Assembly: GCF_030272615.1 (NCBI RefSeq)
Contig: NC_081414.1
Coordinates: 236,038,233 to 236,100,232, forward strand
Length of the DNA: 62,000 nt
Direction of reading: 5' to 3'
Source: Cryptomeria japonica
Taxonomy: Eukaryota > Streptophyta > Pinopsida > Cupressales > Cupressaceae
Of this stretch, positions 1 through 9,893 are shown one piece after another. The notes beneath the pieces are model-generated. The model made no database searches, was not told the origin of the DNA, and was given only the letters and a program-made list of their open reading frames with translations. The translations under genes and the position numbers were made by a program. Within the stretch, counting starts at the first letter, position 1. Each line of letters begins with the position of its first letter.

Positions 1-1140
1 TGATTTCATCTCCTTGATCATTCGGTTATATTGTAGGCAACAACTTTGGGTCTCTACAATTTAAAGGATTGTATGCGATTATTGAAGGCATCTCACTATT
101 ATTACCAACAATCAACATTTGCTCTCACATATTGCTTCTAGAGAGGAATTCAAGAAGGCACCTGCCTACTATAGAAGCGAATTATTAGACTTGAGGTCAA
201 GCGATTGGTTAGAGTTGGATCATTCTGTGGCATTGAAGTGAATTTAAGATCGGGCTGATAGATCCGGGGCACGTGTCTTTGGCTTGATTTCATTATTTGT
301 CTCTGTAGAGTGTCAACTGTGATTTTGATAGAAATTTTCCTCAGGATAAAACCATAGTTTATTACATTCACTCATGTTACTATGGAATTAGACAAGTACA
401 TTTGTGTACGGGAAACTGCTCCTACAAACGACGTTGATGGTCATTGCGCATGATTTAGTTACAGGCCTGGTAGAACAACGAAGCATGCCCGATTCACTCG
501 CCATTGGAGGTGATTTCTCTTGGTGGACTATTGACAATTTCCCTAGGGTTCAACCCTATTCTTGAGCACCACATTTGGGAGAAATGTTCATGACAAATTT
601 GACATCATTCTTTGGAGTAACAGACAATTCAGATTTGAGTGCATCCTTGCATTTTCAGGAAAAGTAAAATGGCTGCAACAGAATCAATAAAGAGATAAGT
701 ATTTTATAATGTTCGTGAATCTCATATGTAGTCATTAATTCATACAATTACATTGGGTTAGAGAATCATGCATGCTTCTAGCATTGGTATTTCTCTTCGG
801 AATAGTTTAGTTCTATAAACTGTTAGTAATCTCTCTAAATTCTTCCAGGACAGATCAAGAAGCATAAGGATGATGAGAGATTGCATAGCTCGATGCATCC
901 AATGAGGAAGTCACGTAGGCTAAAGAATGGAGACACAACTTGGTGCCATAGGACTAAGTTGATGGCACATAACTAGAGACATCTCTTGAAGAGGAAGAGC
1001 CTACTTGTTTCTTCAAAGAGGAGGAATTAACATTTAGAGGGAGTTTGACAAACCATCTAAGGTAACCTTGGATAAGGAGGTCAGAATGTTGATGCAATAA
1101 CTTGAAGCTTCAAAGGGAGCCACATCATCATGAGGATTTG
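1..1140. other. Unassigned intergenic or decayed repeat DNA
   Basis: I see no convincing gene here. The open frames are short and have no recognisable motif. The part from about 845 to 1,140 may be the decayed 3' end of the copia-like element whose polypurine tract and LTR follow at 1,639-2,039, but no protein motif survives to prove it. Confidence 0.3.
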
Positions 1141-1284
1141 TTAATGAATTCTTCTCTGTGAGAGATAAGTTTGAGGTGCAAGCCCTTGTTAATGCATTCT
1201 TCTATGTGAGAGAGAAGTTTGAGGTGCAAGCCCTTGCTAATGCATCTTTCTCTGTGATAGAGAAATTTGAGGTGAAAGCCCTTG
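1141..1284 (+). repeat. Three tandem copies of a 48-bp repeat
   Basis: Three adjacent 48-bp units (1141-1188, 1189-1236, 1237-1284) each contain a close variant of AAGTTTGAGGTGCAAGCCC. Because 48 is a multiple of three, the forward frame encodes a 16-residue repeat (KFEVQAL...). The surrounding frame is only 83 codons, so I do not call a gene. It could be the remnant of a repetitive protein or a young minisatellite. Confidence 0.75.
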
Positions 1285-1286
1285 TT

Positions 1287-1605
1287 CCATCCTCTGGGAG
1301 TAGCCATGGTGGATGTCATGTTGAGAGACTCCATGACATCACTTATGTTTGTTCACCTTCTAGGAGTATCCATGGTGACCATCATGTTGAGACAATGACA
1401 TTATGTTGAGTGACTCTATGATGGGCACTCAAGTGTTCATATGCATTTCCATACATGGGAGTAGCCATGATGGATGTCATCATGTTGAGTACCACCATGA
1501 TAAATCTTGTTCCACTCTTTGGGAGTAGCCATGGTGGACCCACCCTTTGGGAGTAGCCATGGTGGACCCAGCCTCTGGGAATAGCCATGGTAGATGTCAT
1601 TTTAT
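1287..1605. repeat. Dispersed copies of a ~20-bp motif (GGGAGTAGCCATGGTGGA)
   Basis: At least six variants of GGGAGTAGCCATGGTGGA occur, several followed by TGTCAT or CATGTTGAG, with the spacing tightening to about 32 bp near 1,520-1,600. This looks like a degenerate tandem repeat next to the 48-bp array. Confidence 0.6.
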
Positions 1606-1647
1606 GACATAGATATCAGGAAGGAGTTCTCCCTAGCTAAGAGGGAG

Positions 1648-2039
1648 TGTTGTTGATTGTAGCAACGAGAGACTCCTTAGCCGACTACGATCAAATAGGC
1701 AATTAGCCTTTCGTCTTTGAACATATTTATGTTGATCGTTTAATTAGCACCTTATTCATAAATTATATTTACCTTATTAAAGGACCGACTTGGAAATTCC
1801 ACCACCCTTGAGGAGAGTCATGTTGATTTGTAGGGAGCCAACCCTTGGTGAATGGACACCTTCGCATGGGTATGAATAAAGTTCGGTCTTCTCCCCATAA
1901 GCAATCGAGCTTATTGTCTATTTGCATTTATCCTAAATATTAGTGCTCGGGGGAGATGATACTAGTATATCGTCTATGGTTGGGAAGGCAACGATGATTT
2001 GTGTTTTTTCCTGTGGTTAAACGAGGGTTCCAGTTAACA
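1648..2039 (+). mobile_element. LTR-like remnant of a copia-type element (PPT plus 392-bp LTR)
   Basis: A purine tract, AAGAGGGAG (1639-1647), is followed at once by TGTTGTTGATTG. The block ends with CCAGTTAACA at 2039, so it begins TGTT and ends AACA, the usual inverted LTR tips. PPT followed by TGTT is the normal 3' internal/LTR junction of plant Ty1/Copia elements. No second LTR, coding region or target duplication was found, so this is a fragment or solo LTR. The limits are inferred from the tips only. Confidence 0.5.
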
Positions 2040-3068
2040 CTAAGTCATTGATTTATATTGTTTATTTTATTGTGCTTATGGAATTGCTTAATTGGATTAG
2101 AGTATTAGTGGTTTACTCTCTTAAATCTAATTAAAAATGAGAAATATTTTTGTAGAAACATTTCTAATACAATATAATTTTCTAAAATCAAAATTAAAAT
2201 CAAATTGCAATACATTTAATTTTAATCTACAATGTATATAATTCAAATCACATTGACTAATTCTCTTTCTAAATCATATAACTACAATCTTATGATTTAC
2301 GAATAGACTAATAATCAACTAATTCAAAATATTATTCTTATTTATTCAAATAATAACGGTTACATTCATTAATTATATTACAATATTAAAATGTCGAGTA
2401 CTCACCATTATGTGGTACTTGTTCATAGTGTAGTGATTAAGACATAGAAATCCTTACAAAAATATTTATTCATATGTATATACTAATAGAAAATATTTTT
2501 TTCATATGTATATATGAATAGCAAGCATATTCTAATAGAATGTGAATTGTAAAGAGAGACTAATCTTGCCATGCCAAAGAGGAATTTGATTGACTACTGC
2601 ATGGTGGTTAGATTGTATTCATATCTAAGAATATTTTATTTAGATTTTTGTTGCCTAAACATTGGGTATTACAAAGTTTTGAATTTCAAATCAAAAGTTA
2701 GATAAAAGCTCAAAGTACATTAAATGCATATAGTTAAACTTTGTATTCAAGTTTTAAAAATTGTTGATTTACAATAATATTTGATGCCTTCTTTTGGATT
2801 GGGTAAATCCAACCTATTTTACATTGTTTATTTTATTATATTTGAGAATTTATTTTATCTACTAAAAAAATATTTATTTATTTAAGAGTTATTTTATAAT
2901 TTTTAAAATGTTATTTTTACTTTAAAATTATTTAAAAAATTATTTTATTTTTAATTAGTTAAGAGTAATTTTATAGTTTAAACTTATTTTATAATATGTT
3001 TTAAGTTTTTATATACACTATTGGTTTGAAGCTATTTCATTATGAAGCATTTTACATTAGGATCATAC
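2040..3068. other. AT-rich region without a gene
   Basis: This is strongly AT-rich sequence with many short A/T runs and no long open frame or recognisable repeat family. Nothing further can be supported. Confidence 0.5.
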
Positions 3069-3770
3069 TGTAGACACCTAAAATTGTCCTAGCCTAATTA
3101 AATAAATATTTTATTTATTTAATTAATTCACTTATCCTCTTCTAGCCTTTCCCTATTTAAATATATTTTTTAATTAATTTAAACTATCTTTTCCCTAAAT
3201 TAAATAAACATTTTATTTATCTAATCGGTCCCACTTCTTATATTAATTAAATAAATCTTTATTTATTTAATTAATTCATTAGTTTTTTCCCTCCCTGACA
3301 CTTGCCATTCATCTTTTAATTTACCTTTAACCACATCTTTAATACTTTCCTATTTTCTATACCTACCTTTTAATCTTAGCTGACCATTTATCCCTTCACC
3401 TCTTAATCCTATCCCTCCATTTCTAAGGTAATATCTAGATCTAAGAGGATCCTTTCATCCTTATCAATCCCTAATAAGTGATCAATCACTCAAGCATCTA
3501 CACAACCACATTCCATTCTTTGTTGAGCTCTTGTGCACACATAAAATTTAAGAGCAACCAAAATATCAAAGCAAGATCAATAGAGATAGGAAACAATGGA
3601 GATCAAACCCTAATGAACACGTGAATCGTATAATCGATCATATTTGTTGTTTGACATGTTTTTAGGTTCTTCATTGTTGTATGGTGGATTTCATTGTAAA
3701 ACTAGGGTTTTATGTGGTTGGATCTTTATTTGGTTTTACAATATTTGGATTACCAATTTCACTATATACA
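3069..3770 (+). mobile_element. 5' LTR of an old Tat-family gypsy element (same family as 51308-52076)
   Basis: It starts TGTAGACACCTAAAATTGTC, matching the start of the LTR at 51,308. It shares that LTR's series of AATTAAATAAAT/ATTTATTTAATT hairpins and ends in ...ATATACA directly before a primer site. Length is about 702 bp against 769 bp for the younger copy. Many substitutions and small indels separate the two, so this copy is old. Confidence 0.85.
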
Positions 3771-3773
3771 ATT

Positions 3774-3791
3774 TGGCACGCTCAGTGGGAC
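3774..3791 (+). other. Primer-binding site of the old Tat copy
   Basis: TGGCACGCTCAGTGGGAC lies three bases after the LTR end. It is the counterpart of TGGCACGCCCGGTGGGAC at 52,080 and differs by transitions only, as expected from decay. Confidence 0.75.
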
Positions 3792-3969
3792 CTTATTTGT
3801 TTATTTCTAACATTATTTTGTATTTTTAAGTATATTTGATAAGTTGTAGATCATATCAATGACGACTTCAAGCTGAAATTGCATTTGCGCATCATATTGG
3901 CGTGTCTGCATTTTGTTCGACTTTCTTTTTTATAAGATTTCACCAGAATTGTTTCTTTGATTTGTCACC

Positions 3970-4060
3970 ACATCTGTGCATTATATAATATTGTTTGTGC
4001 ATCATTTCTAACATTTGCATTCATTATCGCTATGTATTTGCATCTTATTGGTGTGTCCAA
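3970..4060 (+). repeat. Degenerate ~20-nt-phased motif array in the old leader, part 1
   Basis: Variants of the nonamer seen in the younger copy (GCGTCTGTG) start near 3970 (ACATCTGTG), 3991 (TTGTTTGTG) and 4011 (ACATTTGCA), with weaker copies after that, at steps of about 20-23 nt. The position, between primer site and gag, matches the younger element. Confidence 0.5.
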
Positions 4061-5470
4061 AATTCCAAGATTAACATTTTTTTTGGCGTGTTTTTGTTTT
4101 ATGTTGTCACGTTTGTGTTGCACAAGGCCATGTATATGTTATTTTATGGTGCATATGTGATACTTTGTGTTGTGTATGTGATATGTGTTGTCGCGTATAC
4201 ATTTTCTATAATTTTGCAGGTTGCAGGTTTTTGATAGGTTATAGTCTGGGTCTTTTTACGTCTATGTTAGGTATAACATCATCTGTGTTGTACATATTTG
4301 CTTTTTATATTTCAAATTAGGGTTAAATTTCAGATTTGATTTGCTTTTTTCCTAACCCTTGTAGCCTATCAAAATGATACAACTGTGTCGATCATTTTGT
4401 CGAAGGCCCCTTTCACATTTCATTTTGGGATTTTTAAAATTAACCTAACAAGTTTGCTTGTAGGTTGGGGTAATCATTGAAACTACTAATCATTGGCTTG
4501 TAGGGGTAATTTAGATGTGTGTTTGTCTTTTCTAGTTTAATTAAGTTTACATCGATTTCATTGATATTTTCTTTGTTTGTTGAAGGGTAAATAAACTTTA
4601 CTTGAAGTGTCTTGTGCTTTTGGCACACTTTGTGTTTAGAACCCTAAGATAATAACAAAATTACCCTCTCCCCTTGCTTTCCATTGGATCTTGGGTGTAA
4701 AAGAAATTGTTATTGTCTTTAAAGGGCATGCCTCTTGTCTTGTGAGAGGGAACAACCCAAATGGTACTTTCATTTCGGTCTGCTATATAAATAATTGTGG
4801 TTGTGATGAAAGTCATCTTATCACTTGGTGTCGATGTGTTATACTGACGAATGTCTCCTCCAGTATCCATGTGATGCGTAAAACTTGAAAAGGTTGGGAG
4901 GCCTCTTAATTGAGAGAACTGCCGCATGTACAGCCACTAGTATACCCCAAAACATTAACTAAGCACCATTGTTTTTAGTGGCCCCAAAACCCTTTTTGCT
5001 TGCTGGTGTAGGAGGTCATACCTCCGAAGCCACCCCACATTGCTACTACTCATTGTCAAGATAGATGTCCCTTGTTTCATAAGATCTTCAGATCTTTGGG
5101 GTATGAGATTTTGGTATTCCTAAGAAGTGAGTATTGTGTAAGGGGGAGATAGTGTCATCAAATCTCTTTTTGTCTGCCTTGTTTTAATATTTGGAGAAAT
5201 TCGAGTGGGGACTCAACAAGTAGTATCACCTTTCCAGCATAGGTTGTGCATGATTACAAGTGTTTTCGATTGTGTTAAGACTAGTGGAAATTGGGTTTTT
5301 CAGCCTACAAAACATACACATTACACTTATATTTGGACAAAAACACCTTCATACATTGTGTCTTCTTGTTTGTTGACATGTTTTCTTGCCACAAAAACTT
5401 CAACATTGAGATATGGTCACTTATCAACAACTTCAAAAATTGGGACACAACTTAAATTTTCTCTAGAAAC

Positions 5471-5784
5471 GCGTTTGTGCTTACTTCTAGCATGTATATG
5501 ATCACTCTAGCTACATTTGTGTTCATTTCCAACACGTATTTGACTCATCTTTCTGCATTTGTGACACTTTTTGGTGCATTTACAAACACAGCTGAGAAAA
5601 CATTATCAACTGGGAAAATGCGTTTTCAATTCATTTTACCACATCTATGTTTATTCTTAGCGCATATATCATGTATTTGGACAAACTGATAACTTTCATT
5701 GCAACTGTGAAACTACGTTTTTGGACTCTAAAACTACGTATTTGAGATATTTTGACACATTTGTGAATTTATACTGCGTCTGTG
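5471..5784 (+). repeat. Degenerate ~20-nt-phased motif array in the old leader, part 2
   Basis: Variants of GCGTCTGTG begin at 5471, 5490, 5513, 5534, 5555 and 5576 (steps 19, 23, 21, 21, 21), then at 5620, 5641 and 5660 (21, 19), then at 5715, 5736, 5757 and 5776 (21, 21, 19). The last is an exact GCGTCTGTG. The others are decayed by transitions (GCATTTGTG, ACATTTGTG, ACGTATTTG). This is the equivalent of the arrays at 53,659-53,936. Confidence 0.65.
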
Positions 5785-6228
5785 TTTTTAAGATTATAAG
5801 AGCTTTTAAGGCTAATTCCATAAGATTTCATTTTAGTCAACCATCATCTTGTCAAGGCTTTTCATTCATTTTTAGACATTTTTAGACTTAATTTTCAACC
5901 ACCGATTCACATATTTCAACTAGAGTTAAAAGGTTGTTTAGTAGTCTCTATCTTATTTTGCAAACACAACACATACACTTCTAGGTGGTTCCCGCATCGG
6001 ATGTATCATCTTGGGTATCATATGGACATCTCAAGTTAAGGTCAACTTACCCCATTGGAGTTTATCATCTCCTAGGAAGCCACATCATGCTTAGATCATT
6101 ACATTTATCTTGAAACAACATTTTGGGACATTGTAAAACAACCCTAGATTCATTATCCATTTCACAACCTCTTTATCTTCCATAGTCTTCATATTCTTCC
6201 ATATTCCAGTTTTAGACAAGGTTATTTC

Positions 6229-6600
6229 ATGGTTGAAACCCATTCCCAAAGGTCTAGAAGACAAGCCGAAGAAGCTCAAATATCTCTAAACATGGAAACA
6301 TATTAGTTTGATGAGGAAGAATTTTACAACACCCGATCCTTTAAAAATCATAATTTTGCACAAGAATTTGACAATGAGTCCTTTGCTACCACAAAGATTC
6401 AAGACACCATGTCCGATGAGCGATTTAATAGAATGGTTGAAGTGATTATGAGAAGAGACAACCAACACTTTTTACACATGTTAATTCAAAGTGGTGCAAG
6501 ATTACCCCATGAATTTGATGCGACACAAATTTTGGAAGACGATCCTAATCAAGAAAATGGTAATTGTTACTATTTTTTAAACTCAGGGGAAAAAAAATAG
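6229..6600 (+). pseudogene. Truncated gag remnant of the old Tat copy
   Basis: The start MVETHSQRSRRQAEEAQ matches the first residues of the gag at 54,428 (MVETRLQKSRRKAKEAQ). A TAG stop follows at about codon 26. The same frame then resumes at 6409 with a segment containing RFNRMVEVIMRRDNQHF, matching RFNRLVEEIMRRDRQYF in the younger copy, and stops at 6598-6600. Similarity ends there, so the rest of gag-pol and the 3' LTR are missing. It cannot make a working Gag. Confidence 0.85.
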
Positions 6601-7177
6601 CTTTATACCTAAATGAGTTATTTGAAAAGAAAAGGGTTTTCTTAGTGCCTTTAAATTGTTTAAAATAAAATAAAACAACGATATTTTTTATTTGTTCAAA
6701 AGGGAATACGTCTTTTATTAAAATATATAAAGCATTTATAATGCTATGTTTGTTAGAATAAAGCAAAGCAAGCAAAGTCTCCTTTTACATTAAATACCTA
6801 AGTCAAGTTATTTTAACAAAAAGGAAGGAAATAACAGTTTAACGAAAAGAGGAAAAAATTGAGGTGCAAAACTCAGAGTTCATGGAAGCCTTCACGTGTT
6901 TCTAGGGTTTTCTCAAGTATACTTCAGTTCTATTTAAAAAAAATAAAATTTCCCCCACATGAATAAAAGCATGCAAACCTTTCTACATTTTTGTTGCATG
7001 ATCAAAGAACTGCTAACAAAGAATCACTCAACCATGTAGAGGGTCATGCTTGAAGATCCGGTTAAAAAGCTTCATCAATCAATAAGGAGATAAATGGAAT
7101 CTCCAGTTTAGATCCATAAAGAGAGGTATGCTTTCAAATCACTATTTTGAATAGGAAATGGGAAGTGATTTATATAC
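6601..7177. other. No gene recognised
   Basis: AT-rich sequence lies between the truncated Tat copy and a copia-type LTR fragment. I see no frame, motif or repeat that I can name. Confidence 0.4.
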
Positions 7178-7610
7178 TGTTGGCAACTGGAAACAAACTG
7201 AGAGTGGGGGGGAGGGGGGGGGGGGGGTGAATCAGTTTGCACAAAAACTTTCTGCAACTTATACCACAAATTAGATATGATAATTAACAATTAAAATACG
7301 AAACAACACCACATCAATATCACACATAACACCAAGATTTTTGACGTGGAAAACCCGATTAAGGGAAAAACCACGGTGGGAACCTATCCACAATGAGATA
7401 ATACCCTGTTAGGAGTAAGTGAAATATTACAATGGTGAATGCACATGCATTTAGGTTCCCTACCTAGGGCCATCACTGCTCATATAAGAAACCTAGAAAA
7501 GCTACAACCTTAAGGGAAGGATCACTACCTTACAAGAAGTCTTGCTGACTTACAAAATCATTCGAGCAACAATCCTGGGATAAAATCATTCGAACAAAAA
7601 TCCTGGGTTA
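7178..7610 (-). mobile_element. Copia-type LTR fragment (family of 21627-22428)
   Basis: It begins TGTTGGCAACTGG and then, within about 25 bp, has the GAGAGxGGGGG...GTGAATCAG block that the LTRs at 21,627, 22,754 and 44,444 carry near one end. It also has the shared GTGGAAAACCC...GGGAAAAACCAC segment near 7,341-7,375. By comparison with the complete LTR, the family's sense strand is -. The opposite end (GCCAACA) is missing; the sequence stops where the transposon terminal repeat begins at 7,611. Confidence 0.6.
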
Positions 7611-7634
7611 GTGCAGGATCATGGGGGCCAAAAA
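7611..7634 (+). repeat. Left terminal inverted repeat
   Basis: GTGCAGGATCATGG is exact to the right end, followed by GGGCCAAAAA, which aligns with the right-arm GTGCCAAAACAGG after a small gap. GTGGCGATG at 7,635 also aligns with GTGGCAATG in the right arm. Confidence 0.7.
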
Positions 7635-7744
7635 GTGGCGATGTGAAAAAAAAGCCTTTTCCACTCGCCTAAAATTGCGAAAATCTGTGTTGACTTTTTG
7701 CTTGGCTTGGGTGTCAGTACACCTTGGTGAACACCTAAGCCAAT

Positions 7745-7756
7745 CAGATATCCGAT
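7745..7756. repeat. GATATC palindrome, outer left block (single copy)
   Basis: TCAGATATCCGA lies at the inner edge of the short left arm, as the 17-bp palindrome block does in the right arm. Only one good copy is present before the AT array starts. Confidence 0.5.
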
Positions 7757-7774
7757 ATATATAGGTAATTTTAA

Positions 7775-7918
7775 ATTAAAAAATAAGTTATATAATATAT
7801 AATGTAATATAATAATATTATATTATATATTATATAATACATAATATATAATATAATATTAGATAAATTAGATTATATAATATAATATTATATTAATATA
7901 ATATAATATTATATTATA

Positions 7919-7951
<33 letters not shown>

Positions 7952-8297
7952 ATATAATATTATATTATATAATATAATAATATATTATTATATTATATAA
8001 TATAATATTATACAATATACAATATACAATATATAATATATAATATAATAATATATTATATAATATAATTATATATTATATAATATATAATAATATATTA
8101 TATATTATATAATATGTAATATATAATACATTATTATATTACATTATATATTATATAATATATAATATAATATAATATTATATATTATATAATACTATAT
8201 ATAATATAATATAATATTATATATTATATGATACGTATTGTATAGTATATTATTATATTATATTATATAATATATAATATTATATAATATGTATTAA
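7775..8297. repeat. AT-only simple array (TAATATTATA type)
   Basis: About 520 bp is made almost wholly of ATATAATATTATAT permutations, which can fold on themselves throughout. It resumes at 9,415-9,500 after a LINE insertion, so the original array was about 600 bp. It holds the position that the GA/CT-satellite block holds in the right arm. Confidence 0.9.
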
Positions 8298-9414
8298 CCC
8301 CCCCTTCAGCCTCCCTCTATTGGATAGATGGATCTCCCCTTTTGCTAACCAAAGCCAAAATGATCTACTCTACCCTTACTGATTCTGTGGATATCCTTGA
8401 CCACCTTAACTGCTCCTGGAACCTTTCCTGGGACTCCAAACAATGGCATTCTACCCTCTCGAGATTCTGGACTTCCCCGACTGAACCAAAGAAGAAATTT
8501 TTTGCCTAGAGACTCCTACATAAGCTGCCACTAAAGGACAACAATGGAGACCCCTTACCGTGCAAACTCTGTCGTATCCCTAAATCTGTATACCACATCT
8601 TTTTTGGTTGTCATTTTGCTAGAGAAGTCTGGAATTTGTTTGGTATCTCACTTAATAACAACTGTTTTACTATTGAAGAGATGGTATTTGGTTATATTAG
8701 AGGTGGCAAGAAACATGCTAATCTTTTCTAGTCTTCTTTCTCTTTGGAAATTATGTGGATCATTTGGAAATATAGGAATGATGATGTGTTTAATGGAAAG
8801 AGTAGGAACCTCACTGAGTCTCTTAGGAGACTCATCTTTTACCTTGTTGCTATGCAGGTCATAGTGGTATTAAGACTGGAGGAAGACAAATTTGACAAGT
8901 GGCTAAAGAATGGCTCTACTCTAGTCTTCATAAGAGAACTCTCACATGGGTTCACATGGGACCGCATGGGAAGCAATAAGACTCATTTTGAACAAGGGCT
9001 GATGAGGTTCATGCAAGAGATGGAGGCATGATAGCAGAGAGAAGACTTCATCAAGCTGGAGCTGGAAGGACTTCCCTCCCACCCTTACAGAGATCAGTTT
9101 GCTGAAGGGAATGTACTAGTTTGGTGCAAAGGAGAGCTAGGCTGGACTGCATGGCTCCCCTCAGTGGGCGTCAACAATGACCTTGATTCCTCCTTTGTGT
9201 TCAGTTAGTTGTACCCCCCGTGATGCTTGGACACGTCTATCATTTTGTATAATTTTGTAATTAAGCTCCTATCTAAATGTTCGTATATCATATATTGAGC
9301 TCCTGCCTGATATAGCTACTGCATCTTATGTTTTAACTCTGTAGACTGGTTGTATGGTTTCCAGCCCAAACTCTCGAATTTTGTAACTGTTGTTTATATG
9401 ATGCTTAATACAAA
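8298..9414 (+). mobile_element. 5'-truncated L1-type LINE (ORF2 C-terminus and 3' end)
   Basis: Conceptual translation of 8,500-9,030 gives the zinc-binding region typical of the end of plant LINE ORF2: LPCKLCRIPKSVYHIFFGCH followed by FAREVWNLFG, i.e. C-x2-C, H, C/H spacing and the conserved W. Further on, IMWIIWKYRNDDVFNGK is another common motif. Frames shift and stop, so it is dead. The insertion splits the AT array. ATATGTATTA before it and AATACGTATTA after it look like the target duplication, with the 3' end at ...TTAATACAAAAA. The 5' part of the element is absent, as is usual for LINEs. Confidence 0.8.
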
Positions 9415-9500
9415 AATACGTATTATATAATATAATAATATATTATATAATATATTATTATAATATTATATAATATATTATTATATTATATAATATAATG
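9415..9500. repeat. Continuation of the AT-only array
   Basis: The same TATAATATATTATT-type sequence as 7,775-8,297 resumes directly after the LINE 3' end. Confidence 0.85.
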
Positions 9501-9528
9501 TTATTTTAAAATAATTTAACTATTAAAA

Positions 9529-9680
9529 TCTGATATTCGATAAAATAGGATATTGGATTTTATCGGATGTCCAATTTTTTGAGACAATATAAGTGGATTG
9601 TGATAGCTTGTGAGTTATTTTTCACCCACGGGCTGCGCAATTTTTTAAAATCTGATATCCGGTTGACCCGATATCTGATT
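9529..9680. repeat. GATATC palindromes at 17-bp steps, inner left block
   Basis: GATATT/GATATC/GATGTC cores are centred at 9534.5, 9551.5 and 9568.5, exactly 17 bp apart. A second pair (CTGATATCCGG, CCGATATCTG) lies at 9656.5 and 9672.5. The block matches those at 18,700, 20,675 and 43,203. Confidence 0.7.
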
Positions 9681-9893
9681 TTGCGACCCAAATTTGCAAA
9701 AAAATCTATTAAAAGGTAGGATTTTTATTTATTTTTAATAATTTTCATTCAAATTTTTGTATTTTTTTTAATGTTTATTTGTTTTTTCATTCAAAATTTG
9801 TTTTTTCATGAATACTAGGTTTTTTTAATTCAAATACAAAATTGTTCAAATTTGTTAACTAAATTCAATTGTTTACATTCAATTAGGTTAAAA

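Noticed and set aside
3644-5689. Several 60-98-codon ORFs in 3.6-5.7 kb
   Set aside because: They fall in the LTR and leader of the decayed Tat copy, which are non-coding in the younger copy.
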